DNA of 64,000 bases from Odiellus spinosus (taxonomy: Eukaryota > Arthropoda > Arachnida > Opiliones > Phalangiidae): assembly GCA_963920705.1 (NCBI GenBank), contig OY987225.1:14154829-14218828 (forward strand). Direction: 5' to 3'. Positions 1 through 10,200 of the stretch are shown piece by piece (positions within the stretch are counted from its first letter, which is position 1; every line of letters begins with the position of its first letter). Both the position numbers and the translations under genes were made by a program. The notes beneath the pieces were generated by a model. It had not been told where the DNA came from. It was given only the letters and a program-made list of their open reading frames with translations, and did not search any database.

Positions 1-245
1 TTATTAAAACCTGAACGAATCTTAATTACCCTGTCCCATTTATTAGACTTATTTTAATTCAGAGATGATTGCAGTTAGCGTTACTAACTTCACCCTAGGA
101 ATAGAGCGGTGTTCTCGCTAGCCCCAATAGTGAAAGCTATGTGAGAGAACCCGGGTTATAAGGTAACTTTTATAGTGGTAGATATATCTAGGTTTTGAGC
201 AGGTTTAAAGGTAAAGTCTCAACGGGGTTGATATATCGCTATAAA
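1..245 (+). repeat. 5' LTR, 3' end only
   Basis: Positions 1-245 repeat at 5212-5456 with no difference that I can see. The two copies diverge immediately afterwards, which fixes the LTR end near 245 (and 5456). No TG...CA end is obvious at this border. Confidence 0.85.
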
Positions 246-246
246 A

Positions 247-264
247 TGGGGGCCCCCGCCGGGA
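247..264 (+). promoter_or_regulatory. primer-binding-like site of LTR element 1
   Basis: A TGG-starting, very GC-rich stretch (TGGGGGCCCCCGCCGGGA) sits one base after the LTR end, where the tRNA primer of an LTR element anneals. I could not assign the tRNA. Confidence 0.5.
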
Positions 265-502
265 TAAGTTAGTTGTTACATAAGATACATAATTTTGATT
301 TAGATAATTAAGGATTCAGTTTTTTTTAAATTAAGGATTCAGTTTTTTAGTTCTGATAAAGTTGTTTGGTAACAAATAAGTTCGAATATTTTTGTTTAAT
401 AATTACACTGCTTTGGATTTGATTTGAGAGCTTTCATATTATACAAGTTGTTTTCTTTGCTTTGACCCATGGTTTGATTATAAAATTTTAAATTTTGTCT
501 TT

Positions 503-2044
503 ATGAATAGTTATAGCAAATTTAATGACGAGTCTAGAGCTAGTAGTAGGTTTTCACGCGAGGAACGTTATCGTAATCGTGAACTCCAACGTGATGTTAT
601 AATACCAATTAAGGCTAGTCAGGATCAAATCCCTGAAAGTTTGCTTCCCCTTCAGGAATTAGCCCAGGTAGCTCCGTCGTCTAGCGACTCTGAGTCTGAT
701 CACTACGGTAGCGAAACAGATATTTTTAGTGACGCGGCTGATAATTCAGTAATCATGAGTAGCACTAATTCCAGGAGTAATTCCCCGATTAGGAATCCTC
801 CCGGAGCTAGTGGTTCAGCCCCGTCCATTCAGGATACGTTACATTTAATTTTGCAAGAAATTAAAAGGTTAGATGATAACCAAAAACGATTAGAAAATAG
901 GCTACCACCTGCCACTCAGGCTGTACCACTTCCTCCTATTAATCCTATCCTTCCTGTTAATACACAAACTTCAAATAATGTAAATAATGTACCATCTAGT
1001 CAACAATTAAGTTCCAATGTACAAAATAATCAAATTAATCAAGGCAGTATTCAAAGTAGTATTCAGGGTATTATTCAAGCTAATCAAGGTGGTCAACCGC
1101 AAACGGGTGGTGTAACTTCCAGTTACCCCCTTTTTCCTTTTCCCCCTTTTCCGATGGGAAATCAGTCAAACCAACCCCTCTTTAACGGTAACCCTACCGA
1201 GCCGGGGCCGAAAAACTTTTTACGGAGAGCGAGGCAATTGCGCCTCTCGTACAATATAACCGATACCGAGTTTATACTCAGGTGGGTTCCGCAGATGATT
1301 GACGGGCCCGCCCTCGATTGGTATACCTCTCAAGCTACGGCGTTTCAGTCTTGGGACGATTTCGAAAAAAGGATTAGGGACGCGTTCGAGCGCTCCTCGA
1401 ACGACGAATTCGTTATGGATAAGATTAATGAAAGGGCTCAGCGATCGCATGAATCAGTGTGCGAACACACTGCCGCGATGCAAAAGTTGTTTGGTCAACT
1501 TCACACCCCCCTTTCACCAGCTAAGCAAGCAAAAAAGGTTCTTAAAAATTTGAAGGGCAATATTCAAATTCATTTATTAAATCGCAAGTTTGATTCAGTC
1601 CGAGAGCTTCTCGATGCCGCGATAGGCGTGGAAAAATTGACCTCGAGAATGAAGCCACAGATAAAAACAAATAATCCTTCCGCTAACGATAAGCCTTATG
1701 GTAACGATAACGCAAGCGCAAACTCCCGGTTGTTTCAAAAATGCACAAGTTGTGGTAGACTAGGTCATTTAGCAAGGGATTGTAGGTCTAAACCCCTTAA
1801 TGGTACTTCCACGAAAGCTACCCCCCAAAATTCAGCTAGTTCGCAAAACCCCTCAGTTTACTTTGATAAAGATGGGAAATATTTTAACCCTGATGTTAAA
1901 TGCTACACTTGCGGAGAAGTTGGTCATAAGAAACCGTGGTGTCCCAAAAATAAATCGGGATATAAACCTCCCGAGAATAGAGCTATGCAGGGAAACGGGA
2001 ACGCGGGCGGCTCGCAGGGGGGACGTCCGACCGCGTCTCAATAA
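503..2044 (+). CDS. gag: Gag polyprotein of LTR element 1
   Basis: A 513-residue frame starting at an ATG about 260 bases after the LTR. The first ~200 residues are polar and rich in Ser, Asn and Gln. A capsid-like segment follows (around residues 230-370, with a WxxM...DWYTSQA region typical of retrotransposon Gag). Two CCHC zinc knuckles close the protein: CTSCGRLGHLARDC near residue 410 and CYTCGEVGHKKPWC near residue 470. The family packages element RNA into virus-like particles in the cytoplasm. The reading frame is open throughout, which fits a young copy. It ends 23 bases before the pol frame begins. Confidence 0.85.
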   Translation: MNSYSKFNDESRASSRFSREERYRNRELQRDVIIPIKASQDQIPESLLPLQELAQVAPSSSDSESDHYGSETDIFSDAADNSVIMSSTNSRSNSPIRNPPGASGSAPSIQDTLHLILQEIKRLDDNQKRLENRLPPATQAVPLPPINPILPVNTQTSNNVNNVPSSQQLSSNVQNNQINQGSIQSSIQGIIQANQGGQPQTGGVTSSYPLFPFPPFPMGNQSNQPLFNGNPTEPGPKNFLRRARQLRLSYNITDTEFILRWVPQMIDGPALDWYTSQATAFQSWDDFEKRIRDAFERSSNDEFVMDKINERAQRSHESVCEHTAAMQKLFGQLHTPLSPAKQAKKVLKNLKGNIQIHLLNRKFDSVRELLDAAIGVEKLTSRMKPQIKTNNPSANDKPYGNDNASANSRLFQKCTSCGRLGHLARDCRSKPLNGTSTKATPQNSASSQNPSVYFDKDGKYFNPDVKCYTCGEVGHKKPWCPKNKSGYKPPENRAMQGNGNAGGSQGGRPTASQ

Positions 2045-2067
2045 TAAATTCAGTTAAGGCTACGGAA

Positions 2068-3660
2068 TTGGAGTGTGGGTCGATACCAGGGTTTAATGAT
2101 TTTTTAAAACCAGGACAAGATTTCTTAAAAATCTACTTAGGCTCTATTCCGTGTCTAGCCCTGGTGGACCCTGGATCGACTCATACTTTAATTCATTCTA
2201 GTTTCAAACCCCTTATAGAAAAGATTGGCTTCAAAACTTCAGACGAATGCGTAGTCCTCAAACAACCAGATGGTTCAGTTTTGTTAACTGACGGTTTAAC
2301 TAAATTGCCTTTTTGTTTACCAAGAAAGGAAATAGATTTTGAAGCAGTTTACGTAAGAGATATAGGTTATTCATGCGTTTTAGGTAGAGATATTCTGGGC
2401 TGTACTGGTATGATCATTGATTATGGTTTAAGTCAGTTTACATGGCCAGATCAAAAAGGTTCCAAAGTCAGTTTTTTTAAAAGCGACTGCAAAAATGATT
2501 TCAGCCAGAACAGTTGTTACGGAATATCTCTAGATAATATTGATTATGAGAAATACGTAGATACTGAAGGAATAAATTTAGCATTAAAAGAAGCCAATGT
2601 TAACCCCGACCAAATGGTCATTTTAGATAGTTTAGTTCGCAAATACAAAAGTATTTTTTCTACGATACCAGGGAGGACTAATCGAGTTGAGCATTATATA
2701 GATGTGGGTGACGCGACCCCCATTGCCAGTCCCCCTTACCGGTTTTCACCCGCTAAAAGAGAAATAGTCGATGGCCTCTTCAAACGAGTTTTCGAGATTT
2801 TACAGATTAAACAAAGATACACCTCCCTCTATAGGCCCTCTAGTAATCTCACGGAAAGGTTTAACCGTACGGTGGGTACAATGATAGCATCCTATGTCCA
2901 AGATAACCACACAGATTGGGACTTAGGCTTAGCTCAGTACGCTATGGCCATTAGAACAGCAGTTCAGGAATCAACCGGTTATTCACCGGCGTTTCTAATG
3001 TTTGGGCGTGAACTAAGGACCGCTTCTAGCGTCCTGCAAGATAAAGATCCCAACAGTTATTTAGATAAGGATTTGGAGAAAGTTTATGGGTTGAGGGTAG
3101 CTGCAAAGGTAACAAAAGCCGTGCAAAACGCCCAGGTTAAGATTAAACACTCTCAGGAACAACAAAAGACTTACTACGATCAACATCACCGCGATTTAGA
3201 GTTTGAAGTTGGCGATTTAGTCCTTCGACAAACGCATTACCTTTCTAAGGCAGCGGAAGACTTCGCCGCTAAGCTAGCACCCCGTTACGATGGTCCCTTT
3301 AGAATCGCTAAGAAATTATCCAAGCTTACCTACGTGTTGGACAGGCTAAACAAGAAACGAATGAAAGGCACTTACCACGTTTCCCAACTAAAGGCATACA
3401 ATGAGCGAACAGATAACAGGTTACAGGATAGCGATCTAAGCTTGGGTGCGGAGGATGATGTTGATCCGAATAAAGACGACGATTTGCAAACTCACGTTTT
3501 GCAGGATAACAATTTGCAACCTCACGTTTTGCAAGATAATGATTTACATGATTCCGTTCCGGTCAGTGAATCGGTTACAACGGTACCGTCAGTCGGTGGT
3601 CGTCAGTTACGACCCCGAGATAAAAATACTGGTAGAGTTATTCCAGTAGGGTCCAGATAG
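2068..3660 (+). pseudogene. pol: Pol remnant of LTR element 1
   Basis: Downstream of gag. The N-terminal third holds a retropepsin-like aspartic protease with the active-site region ALVDPGSTHTLIHSSF. The C-terminal half matches the late part of a Gypsy integrase: RFNRTVG, then FEVGDLVLRQTH and the chromodomain-proximal YDGPFRIAKKLSKLTYVLDR. The frame ends in a polar tail with a short internal repeat (LQTHVLQDNNLQPHVLQD). I do not recognise reverse transcriptase or RNase H in it, so I treat it as a fossil and call it broken. Its codon usage resembles that of the adjoining gag. Confidence 0.8.
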
Positions 3661-3919
3661 TTACTTTTTGTTCTTAAAACTAGTTTGTTTATTCCCCCTG
3701 TGCACGTGTATATAGTGAGAGCTCTTGTTTTAAAATTTGTTTTGATATACTTATTGGTTACCAACCATCCATTGATGTTTCTTAGGGTTATTTGTGATTT
3801 TTTTTACTTTCCCCACTACAAGATTTTATATTTGGTTTATGGTTATATTGGGTTTAACACGTCCTTAGTTAATGGTTTCGTTTGGTCTCACGAGGACGTT
3901 GAGACCCTAGGAAGGGGCA

Positions 3920-5456
3920 AGTATGTAACGCGAAAATAGGCTAATTTAGTATAATTAATTCTAAGGTTCATTTCCAATTTAAATGAAGGATAAAATCCAA
4001 ACTTTCTAAATTAAATGTAGGCAGATATAATATTATTTTCTTTCCCATGGCTTGAATTCTTTTGGCATACCGACGCTGGTTCGTCACCGTCAAAGGTATT
4101 CAATTCATGTATCTTCTACCACACCTGGAAATCTACTTTTGGGGATTATGAGTTAGTGCGCGCAAGCTTTAACCCCCTTTCTTTCAATGAACTCTATAAA
4201 AGAAACCCTCTCGCGTAGCTCAGCCGAATGGCGCCTCGCGAGAACGCTGGTTTTAGCAAACAACAAAACACACTTGCCCAGTTTTGGTTATACCCGAAAA
4301 TAGATTGAGATTCGTTCTACGTTATAAACCTGTTTTTATTTTTGCCAATATATTTCTGTTTACTTGAAGAGTTGTACATTTTGCTAAGTATTGGGGCACG
4401 GGTGAAACCCGTTGCCATTGAGAAACGGTTCTACCTGTCAAGCCCATTTGATAAGTTTTCAAAAGGGGACCAACCTTGAATCTCGGGGTTTTTAAGACCA
4501 CCGTGGTGGACGAACGCCGAGCGCACGCGTTGACATGACGTAGGGGATCCTCATAGGATTCCCCGTGAAACGATTGGAGGACCCTCACGTCATGGACAGG
4601 ACACGTGTTAAATGACGTGAGCTGACCGTTGGAAAAAAAGAGAACGTTTGCACGAAAGGTGGACACTCTGGTGCGGATTTGAAAAACGCGAGGAGAGAGA
4701 TGACGAGCTCTCGCGATAAAGGAGATAGACCGAAGGAAAGCCAAAAATGCGGAGAGAATTAAAAAAAAAAAAATACTTAAGCTAATTAAAATCGCTGACC
4801 GCGGAAAACCAATCTCCGAAGTTATTAGTCGAACGATGGTTCGCGCGTGGTTCGCGGAAAGTTAAGAAAAAGGAATGAGTCTCCTGATGTACGACGCGAA
4901 ATTAAAAAGCGTGGTTAAAGTTTCACGGTGTTCATCACCAGGTTCAAGTGTAGAATTAAGCACGGATCAACCGCAATCAATACACAGATGTTGATATGCC
5001 TTCAGGCCAAGAGAACGATAAGTAGAACGATTTGTTTCATACCCAGTTTAAATAGTTACCGAACTCTAGAATTTAGGTCAACCTAATTCTGTTTACGATT
5101 GTTTTTTTTTATCCTGTTTTAATATTTTTGTATATATATAAGTGTATTATGATAAATTATGGTTAAACTCTGCAGAGGTTACTTTTAAGGTTATTTTATT
5201 ATTTCTTTGTGTTATTAAAACCTGAACGAATCTTAATTACCCTGTCCCATTTATTAGACTTATTTTAATTCAGAGATGATTGCAGTTAGCGTTACTAACT
5301 TCACCCTAGGAATAGAGCGGTGTTCTCGCTAGCCCCAATAGTGAAAGCTATGTGAGAGAACCCGGGTTATAAGGTAACTTTTATAGTGGTAGATATATCT
5401 AGGTTTTGAGCAGGTTTAAAGGTAAAGTCTCAACGGGGTTGATATATCGCTATAAA
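3920..5456 (+). repeat. 3' LTR of LTR element 1
   Basis: Starts after a purine-rich tract (GGAAGGGGCAAG) at or near TATGTAACG and ends at 5456, giving about 1.5 kb. Its last 245 bases equal positions 1-245. The start is inferred, because the matching part of the 5' LTR lies outside the window. A TATATATATAAG motif near 5131 is a possible promoter element. Positions 3661-3919 between pol and the LTR show no gene. Confidence 0.7.
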
Positions 5457-5631
5457 CTGCACACCAAATTTTACAAACTGAAGACACACGAAAAATTTTA
5501 CAAACTGCACACCAAATTTTGCAAACTGCAATAAGTAAATAAAATAAGTAAAAAACAATGAGAATTAGATTAAATTATTTATTTCACGAATGTCCTAATT
5601 AACATTAAACTCTAGTTAAGGTATTTCAATT

Positions 5632-7112
5632 TTTTTTGCAAACCAAACAAGATGAGCCAGCGAAAGGCAGAATTTCATTTTCCTTGCGGGATTTAATTTT
5701 AACAAACTTCTTAAAAATTCAAATTTTCTGCTGGGAAATGGTACGAATTAATTATTTTAATTATTCTTTATTTATTTCTAATCGATATTTACCATTTTTC
5801 CTAGATTTCTTGCCAAATCTCGATTCGACACACAAACTATTATTTTTCCAAAATCTTCCCAAATTCGGTTTTTTTCCCTTGGAAATGGTAAGAATCATTA
5901 TAGTAATTTATTTTTAATTATTCAAATCAATATTTACCATTTTTCCCTCATTTCTGGCCAAATCTCGATTCGACACACAAACTATTATTTTTCCAAAATC
6001 TTCCCAAATTCGGTTTTTTTTTCCCTTGGAAATGGTAGGGAATGTTTTAGTTATTTATTCTATAATTATTTGCAATTAATATTTACCATTTTCCGAAGAT
6101 TTCGCGCCAAATTACACTTTCCACATTTTAAATTTTTTTGCAAACCAAACAAGATGAGCCAGCGAAAGGCAGAATTTCATTTTCCTTGCGGGATTTAATT
6201 TTTACAAACTTCTTAAAAATTCAAATTTTCTGCTGGGAAATGGTACGAATTAATTATTTTAATTATTCTTTATTTATTTCTAATCGATATTTACCATTTT
6301 TCCTAGATTTCTTGCCAAATCTCGATTCGACCCACAAACTATTAATTTTCCAAAATCTTCCCAAATTCGTTTTTTTTCCCTTGGAAATGGTAAGAATCGT
6401 TATAGTAATTTATTTTATAATTATTCCAATCAATTTCTAATTAATATTTACCATTTTTCCTTCATTTCTGGCCAAATCTCGATTCGACACACAACTATTA
6501 TTTTTCCAAAATCTTCCCAAATTCGGTTTTTTTCCCTTGGAAATGGTAGGGAATGTTTTAGTTATTTATTCTATAATTATTTGCAATTAATATTTAACAT
6601 TTTCCATAGATTTCTCGCCAAATTACACTTTCCACATTTTAAATTTTTTTGCAAACCAAACAAGATGAGCCAGCGAAAGGCAGAATTTCATTTTCCTTGC
6701 GGGATTTAATTTTTATAAACTTCTTAAAAATTCAAATTTTCTGCTGGGAAATGGTACGAATTAATTATTTTAATTATTCTTTATTTATTTCTAATCGATA
6801 TTTACAATTTTTCCTAGATTTCTTGCCAAATCTCGATTCGACACACAAACTATTATTTTTCCAAAATCTTCCCAAATTCGGTTTTTTTCCCTTGGAAATG
6901 GTAAGAATCATTATAGTATTTTATTTTATAATTATTCCAATCAATTTCTAATCAATATTTACCATTTTTCCTTCATTTCTGGCCAAATCTCGATTCGACA
7001 CACCAACTATTATTTTTCCAAAATCTTCCCAAATACAGTTTTTTTTCCCTAGGAAATGGTAAGAATCATTATAGTAATTTATTTTATAATTATTTCAATC
7101 AATTTCTAATCG
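5632..7112 (+). repeat. ~505-bp higher-order satellite, about 3 units
   Basis: Units begin near 5632, 6134 and 6645 with GCAAACCAAACAAGATGAGC, so the period is 502-511 bases. Each unit holds three related subunits of about 146, 148 and 208 bases. Each subunit carries CTCGATTCGACACACAAACT (or a relative) and a GGAAATGGTA end. Inverted-orientation arrays of the same satellite lie at 32515-33467, 39668-40935 and 47050-47890. Confidence 0.9.
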
Positions 7113-7140
7113 ATAAGTTATATTAGTTTCAGTAAATTAT

Positions 7141-7443
7141 AGGGAGGATGAAGAGGGAAATATTTTTTTATCGATGCTTCAACTAATTATAAGCCCTATT
7201 CGCATAGTTCAGGAAATATATGTCAATGATTAAAAAAAATTAAAATCCGGATTTACCTATTCTAACCCATCCAACCAAACGCTATGCCGAGCGCAATTAT
7301 AGCGCCATATGTGATAGTATTTTGTTCGCTGGAGGCAGGGCGTTACACGATTGGTTCGACGGGGGGTTAATTTAGAGAAATTGTGATATATTTGCTGAAT
7401 ACCTAAAAACTAACTTGATTTTTCCCTTCACCCTCCCTTTAGA
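7141..7443. mobile_element. MITE-like element, GGGAGGGTGAAG ends
   Basis: Starts AGGGAGGATGAAGAGGGAAA and ends in TTTCCCTTCACCCTCCCT, an imperfect terminal inverted repeat. It contains a GTTCGCTGGAGGCAGGGCGT segment shared with the MITE at 28719. Its twin in the right arm is at 46712-47031, and a relative is at 55813-56292. It has no coding capacity. Confidence 0.65.
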
Positions 7444-7576
7444 GGAAAAATAGCAGGGAAAAATTAAATAAATGACGCATGTATTCTTGTTTAAATCTAT
7501 ACATTTTATTTTATATAGGTGCAATCGTTTTAAAATTGTTCAATTATTTCAGATGTGGCTACACTTTTTACCCAAG

Positions 7577-7802
7577 GTAAACCATAGAGAATATAGCAAT
7601 TAGAAGATGGAGCCTTATGTTAAAGTGTTTTTTAATAAAATTACATTTTAATTTTAATTGTTCTCTCGTATGGATTCCTCAATTGTCAAAAGTAAAGTTT
7701 TAACAATTGTCCTTAAGTTGACAGGACCCGTCGCCGATAACCAAATATCATAAAATTTGGAAAAGGCATACACTTGAACTCTTATTGCTATATTCTCTAC
7801 CA
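7577..7802. mobile_element. short inverted-repeat element
   Basis: AGAGAATATAGCAA at 7586-7599 pairs perfectly with TTGCTATATTCTCT at 7784-7797, and flanking bases continue the pairing loosely. This is a likely MITE. It is present in both arms of the large inverted repeat, so it predates the duplication. Confidence 0.45.
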
Positions 7803-7913
7803 AGAAACTAATTAATATGGCTCGTGTTATAAACATAAAATATTTTCTCTAGGGGAAAACAACCAAAGTAGTTATTTTTTAAAGTATGATTGATTCCAAT
7901 ATATTTAAGCAAT

Positions 7914-8030
7914 CCCAAGTAACGTATAATTATGTAAACAAATGACGTCCTTTACAAGTAACGTCTAATTACTAATATTTTTCTTTACAAGTAGCGTCTA
8001 ATTACGTAAACAAATTATTATCTTTACATC
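7914..8030 (+). repeat. short tandem repeat, ~45-bp unit
   Basis: Three degenerate copies of TTTACAAGTAACGTCTAATT with GTAAACAAAT. The same repeat occurs inverted at 46105-46225. Confidence 0.6.
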
Positions 8031-8149
8031 ACGTTTGTTATTTTGGTTATTTCTTAATTTTAAAATTTAAAATGGCAATCAAGAGATGTATGGTCTCAAA
8101 ACTGGTGGTCCTTCACTGACTATAGAAACAATAGATTAAAGAAGCAAAT

Positions 8150-8840
8150 TGTTAATAGTTACAGCTCTGCAATTATAGTTATAGAAGATCAAGAGATTTT
8201 ATATTATAAATTTTTTTCACGATATAAGCTAGTAGATTGGTAGTCTTGGTTTCGTGTTGTTTTTCATTCACTAAGGAACCAATTTATTTCCTTCAAGCAC
8301 CGAATTATTGTGTAAATCCAATGAATGTACAATGTTTTGAGTTACATAACACTTCTTCTTCGTATTGTGAACCTAAGTAGTAAGGAACCACTTTATGTCG
8401 TGATAAGAGATGTAGAGCGGTTTAGAACGAGAGGGTTTAGCAATTAAGTCATTGGCGAGAGAGTTCCAGTGGGGGATCACATGTAGGGCAAAATGGTGTT
8501 TGCGGTAAGATGTGTTGTAGCGTGGGAGGAATAGTTTTTGAAAGTGGCCTCGATTTGAGCTGCGATGGGCGGTGCCTTTAACAAAGAAGTCGTCAGGGGG
8601 GGGGGGAATCACGCAGATGGTATTTAGGTTTGAGCGGGTTCTGACGAGGCCAGCCTGTTGGGGGCATAGTGATTGAGGGGCTATGTTTAATAATTGTCGT
8701 TTCTCGGTTGCGGAGTGGGATTTGAGAATTGGGACGAGTTTAGTGAGGCGATTTCGTGCCTTGTCGAAGAGGGAGATATCCAAGGGAGGTGTCCAAAATA
8801 GGTATGCAAAATCGAGGAGCAGTAAGATAAACGAATTTTA
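8150..8840 (-). mobile_element. LINE 3' end (CR1/L2-like), left copy
   Basis: The minus strand encodes the C-terminal end of a non-LTR retrotransposon reverse transcriptase (open at 8783-8373). RSSNRGHFQKLFLPRYNTSY, then HFALHVIPHWNSLANDLI, matches the RGHxxKLxxPR...FxxRVxxxWNSLP tail common in CR1/L2-group LINEs. The upstream LLLDFAYLFWTPPLD fits the thumb region. About 200 bases of 3' UTR follow, to about 8150. The catalytic palm and the endonuclease are absent, so it is 5'-truncated as LINE copies often are. A second copy in the opposite strand lies at 40936-41314. Confidence 0.7.
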
Positions 8841-9559
8841 TATAGTTTTAAAGAGCGTGTGAGTGAAGCCGGTGAAGGAGCGAAGTCTTAGACTGGTAAA
8901 CAGGTAGGTTTTTCGACAACGAGGACTAGCAGATCCCGCACTACCGTTGCCGAGGGTAGGGGAGCCGCATGTTGAGTATACTGGCGTTTGTTGTTCTAGC
9001 CTCGGTGAAATACCTGGGATTTCGTGGCGTTGAACGATTAGCTTTCATTTATGGGTACCTAGTTGGATCTAGGTACTGCGGCGTCGGCGTTGGAGTTCGC
9101 GTTGGCGTTCGCGTTGTGCAAGAAGACGAAATACGTCATCGAATCGAAAAACTTTCGTCTTCTTACCTCTCCGAGTGAACTTTTAGTTCGCGGAGTGGTT
9201 CTGTCTGTACGTGATGTCGGAAGAAGACGTCATCAACCACGGCGCTTGACTCTCCAATAAAATTCGCTTATACAGTTATTAGCTGTAAAAGTATAACCTC
9301 CACAGCTCATTGAAGAGCAGCAATCGTTACTCGCTTGTTAGTTTATAATGATCAACGAACGCCTTATATAGTATCTTTTGGATTCGCGTCTATTTTAGCC
9401 TTCTGAGGTTATAGCTTTTACTGAATTGAAACGTAATATTCATTTAAATTAAAATTAAAACAGATTAAATGATTTAACTTAATCTTAAAACCAATGTTGC
9501 TGAAACTTAAAATTAATATAAAAGATATTTTTGAAGATATTCAATATTTTCTTATAGGT
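8841..9559. other. no gene seen; small inverted repeat inside
   Basis: No credible coding region. TAAAAGTATAACCTC near 9286 and GAGGTTATAGCTTTTA near 9405-9420 form an imperfect inverted repeat of a possible ~140-bp MITE. A G-run lies just upstream at 8598-8607. Confidence 0.4.
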
Positions 9560-9972
9560 TGATTAGATAAAGGCGTGTTTTCACGGGTGTTCAAGATAAA
9601 ATGAATTAATAAATTTTAGATATTATGGTGCGTTTTCACGGGTATCCAAGATAAGACAATAAAGATTAGATGTAAAGGTGCCTTCACAAGGGTATCCAAG
9701 GTAAAAATTAATAAAGGTTAGATATAAAGGCGTGTTCACAGGGTATCCAAGATAAAAGGACTTAATAAAGAATAGATATAAAGACGCGTTTCCAAGATAA
9801 AAATGACTTAATAAAGAATTGATATTAAGTCCCGTTCGCGCGAGTATCCAAGATAAAATGACAAAGATAATACATAAATGCCTGTTCGCACGGGTATCTA
9901 AGTTAAAAATGAATAAATATTAGATATAAAGCCACGTTCACACGGGTATCCAAGATAAATTAATAAAGATTA
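9560..9972 (+). repeat. ~50-bp tandem array, left part
   Basis: About eight degenerate copies of a unit containing CACGGGTATCCAAGATAAA and TTAATAAAGATTAGATATAA. The array resumes at 12598 on the other side of PLE1, so the element was inserted into it. Confidence 0.8.
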
Positions 9973-10072
9973 CAAATTTTAAATAAATAGAGACGGATAC
10001 TTCGTGGGTAATTTTATTTAAGAATGTTAATATTTTTAAAAGCTTAAACCATTTTAAAAAATTTTTTACATT

Positions 10073-10104
10073 GCAAGCTTTCGGGCCGAAGCCCCTTCTC
10101 AAGC
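10073..10104 (-). ncRNA. conserved 3' UTR hairpin of PLE1
   Basis: On the minus strand, TTGAGAAG leads into a GGGC/GCCC stem closed by a TTCG tetraloop, then GAAAGCTTGC. It lies about 100 bases after the coding region. The second Penelope element has the same arrangement at 31128-31158. Stem II of a hammerhead ribozyme is likewise followed by GAAA, and hammerheads are known in Penelope elements, but the canonical CUGAUGA is not exact here. Confidence 0.45.
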
Positions 10105-10200
10105 GATACTGGTGACCAATTCCGAAAAACATTCTACAATTCACCTCGGTGGGCGTTAGCAAAGATGACAGCGTTTTACCGATTAAAAATTATATATTTT

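Larger units (their letters stand above)
1..5456 (+). mobile_element. Gypsy-like LTR retrotransposon 1
   Basis: Fossil LTR element whose 5' LTR is cut by the window edge. Parts seen in order are the end of the 5' LTR, a primer-binding-like site, gag with two zinc knuckles, a pol remnant with protease and integrase parts, a purine-rich tract near 3908-3917 and a long 3' LTR. Protease lies directly after gag and the integrase tail is of Gypsy type, hence the family call. The visible 245 bases of the 5' LTR look identical to the matching end of the 3' LTR, so the insertion is young. The element is broken, with about one break in pol. Only the right flank of the insertion is in the window. Confidence 0.85.
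5484..8575. repeat. left arm of a 42.5 kb inverted repeat
   Basis: The order satellite, MITE, AT-rich DNA, LINE 3' end recurs in reverse complement at 40936-48022. Clear paired landmarks are 5500-5630 with 47885-48010, 7141-7443 with 46712-47031, 7500-8040 with 46090-46640, 8080-8190 with 43505-43625, and 8200-8560 with 40936-41314. Match quality by eye is roughly 90 to 95 percent. The outer border has a short repeated motif, ACAAACTGCACACC. Confidence 0.85.

Noticed and set aside
4322-4744. 140-codon minus-strand frame inside the 3' LTR
   Set aside because: Antisense to the LTR with no recognisable motif. It is most likely chance.
5636-6951. ~100-codon frame repeated in every satellite unit (QTKQDEPAKGRISFSLRDLI...)
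   Set aside because: It starts at TTG, not ATG, and the first ATG nearby gives only 14 codons. It follows the satellite period and is interrupted in several units. It is repeat sequence, not a gene.
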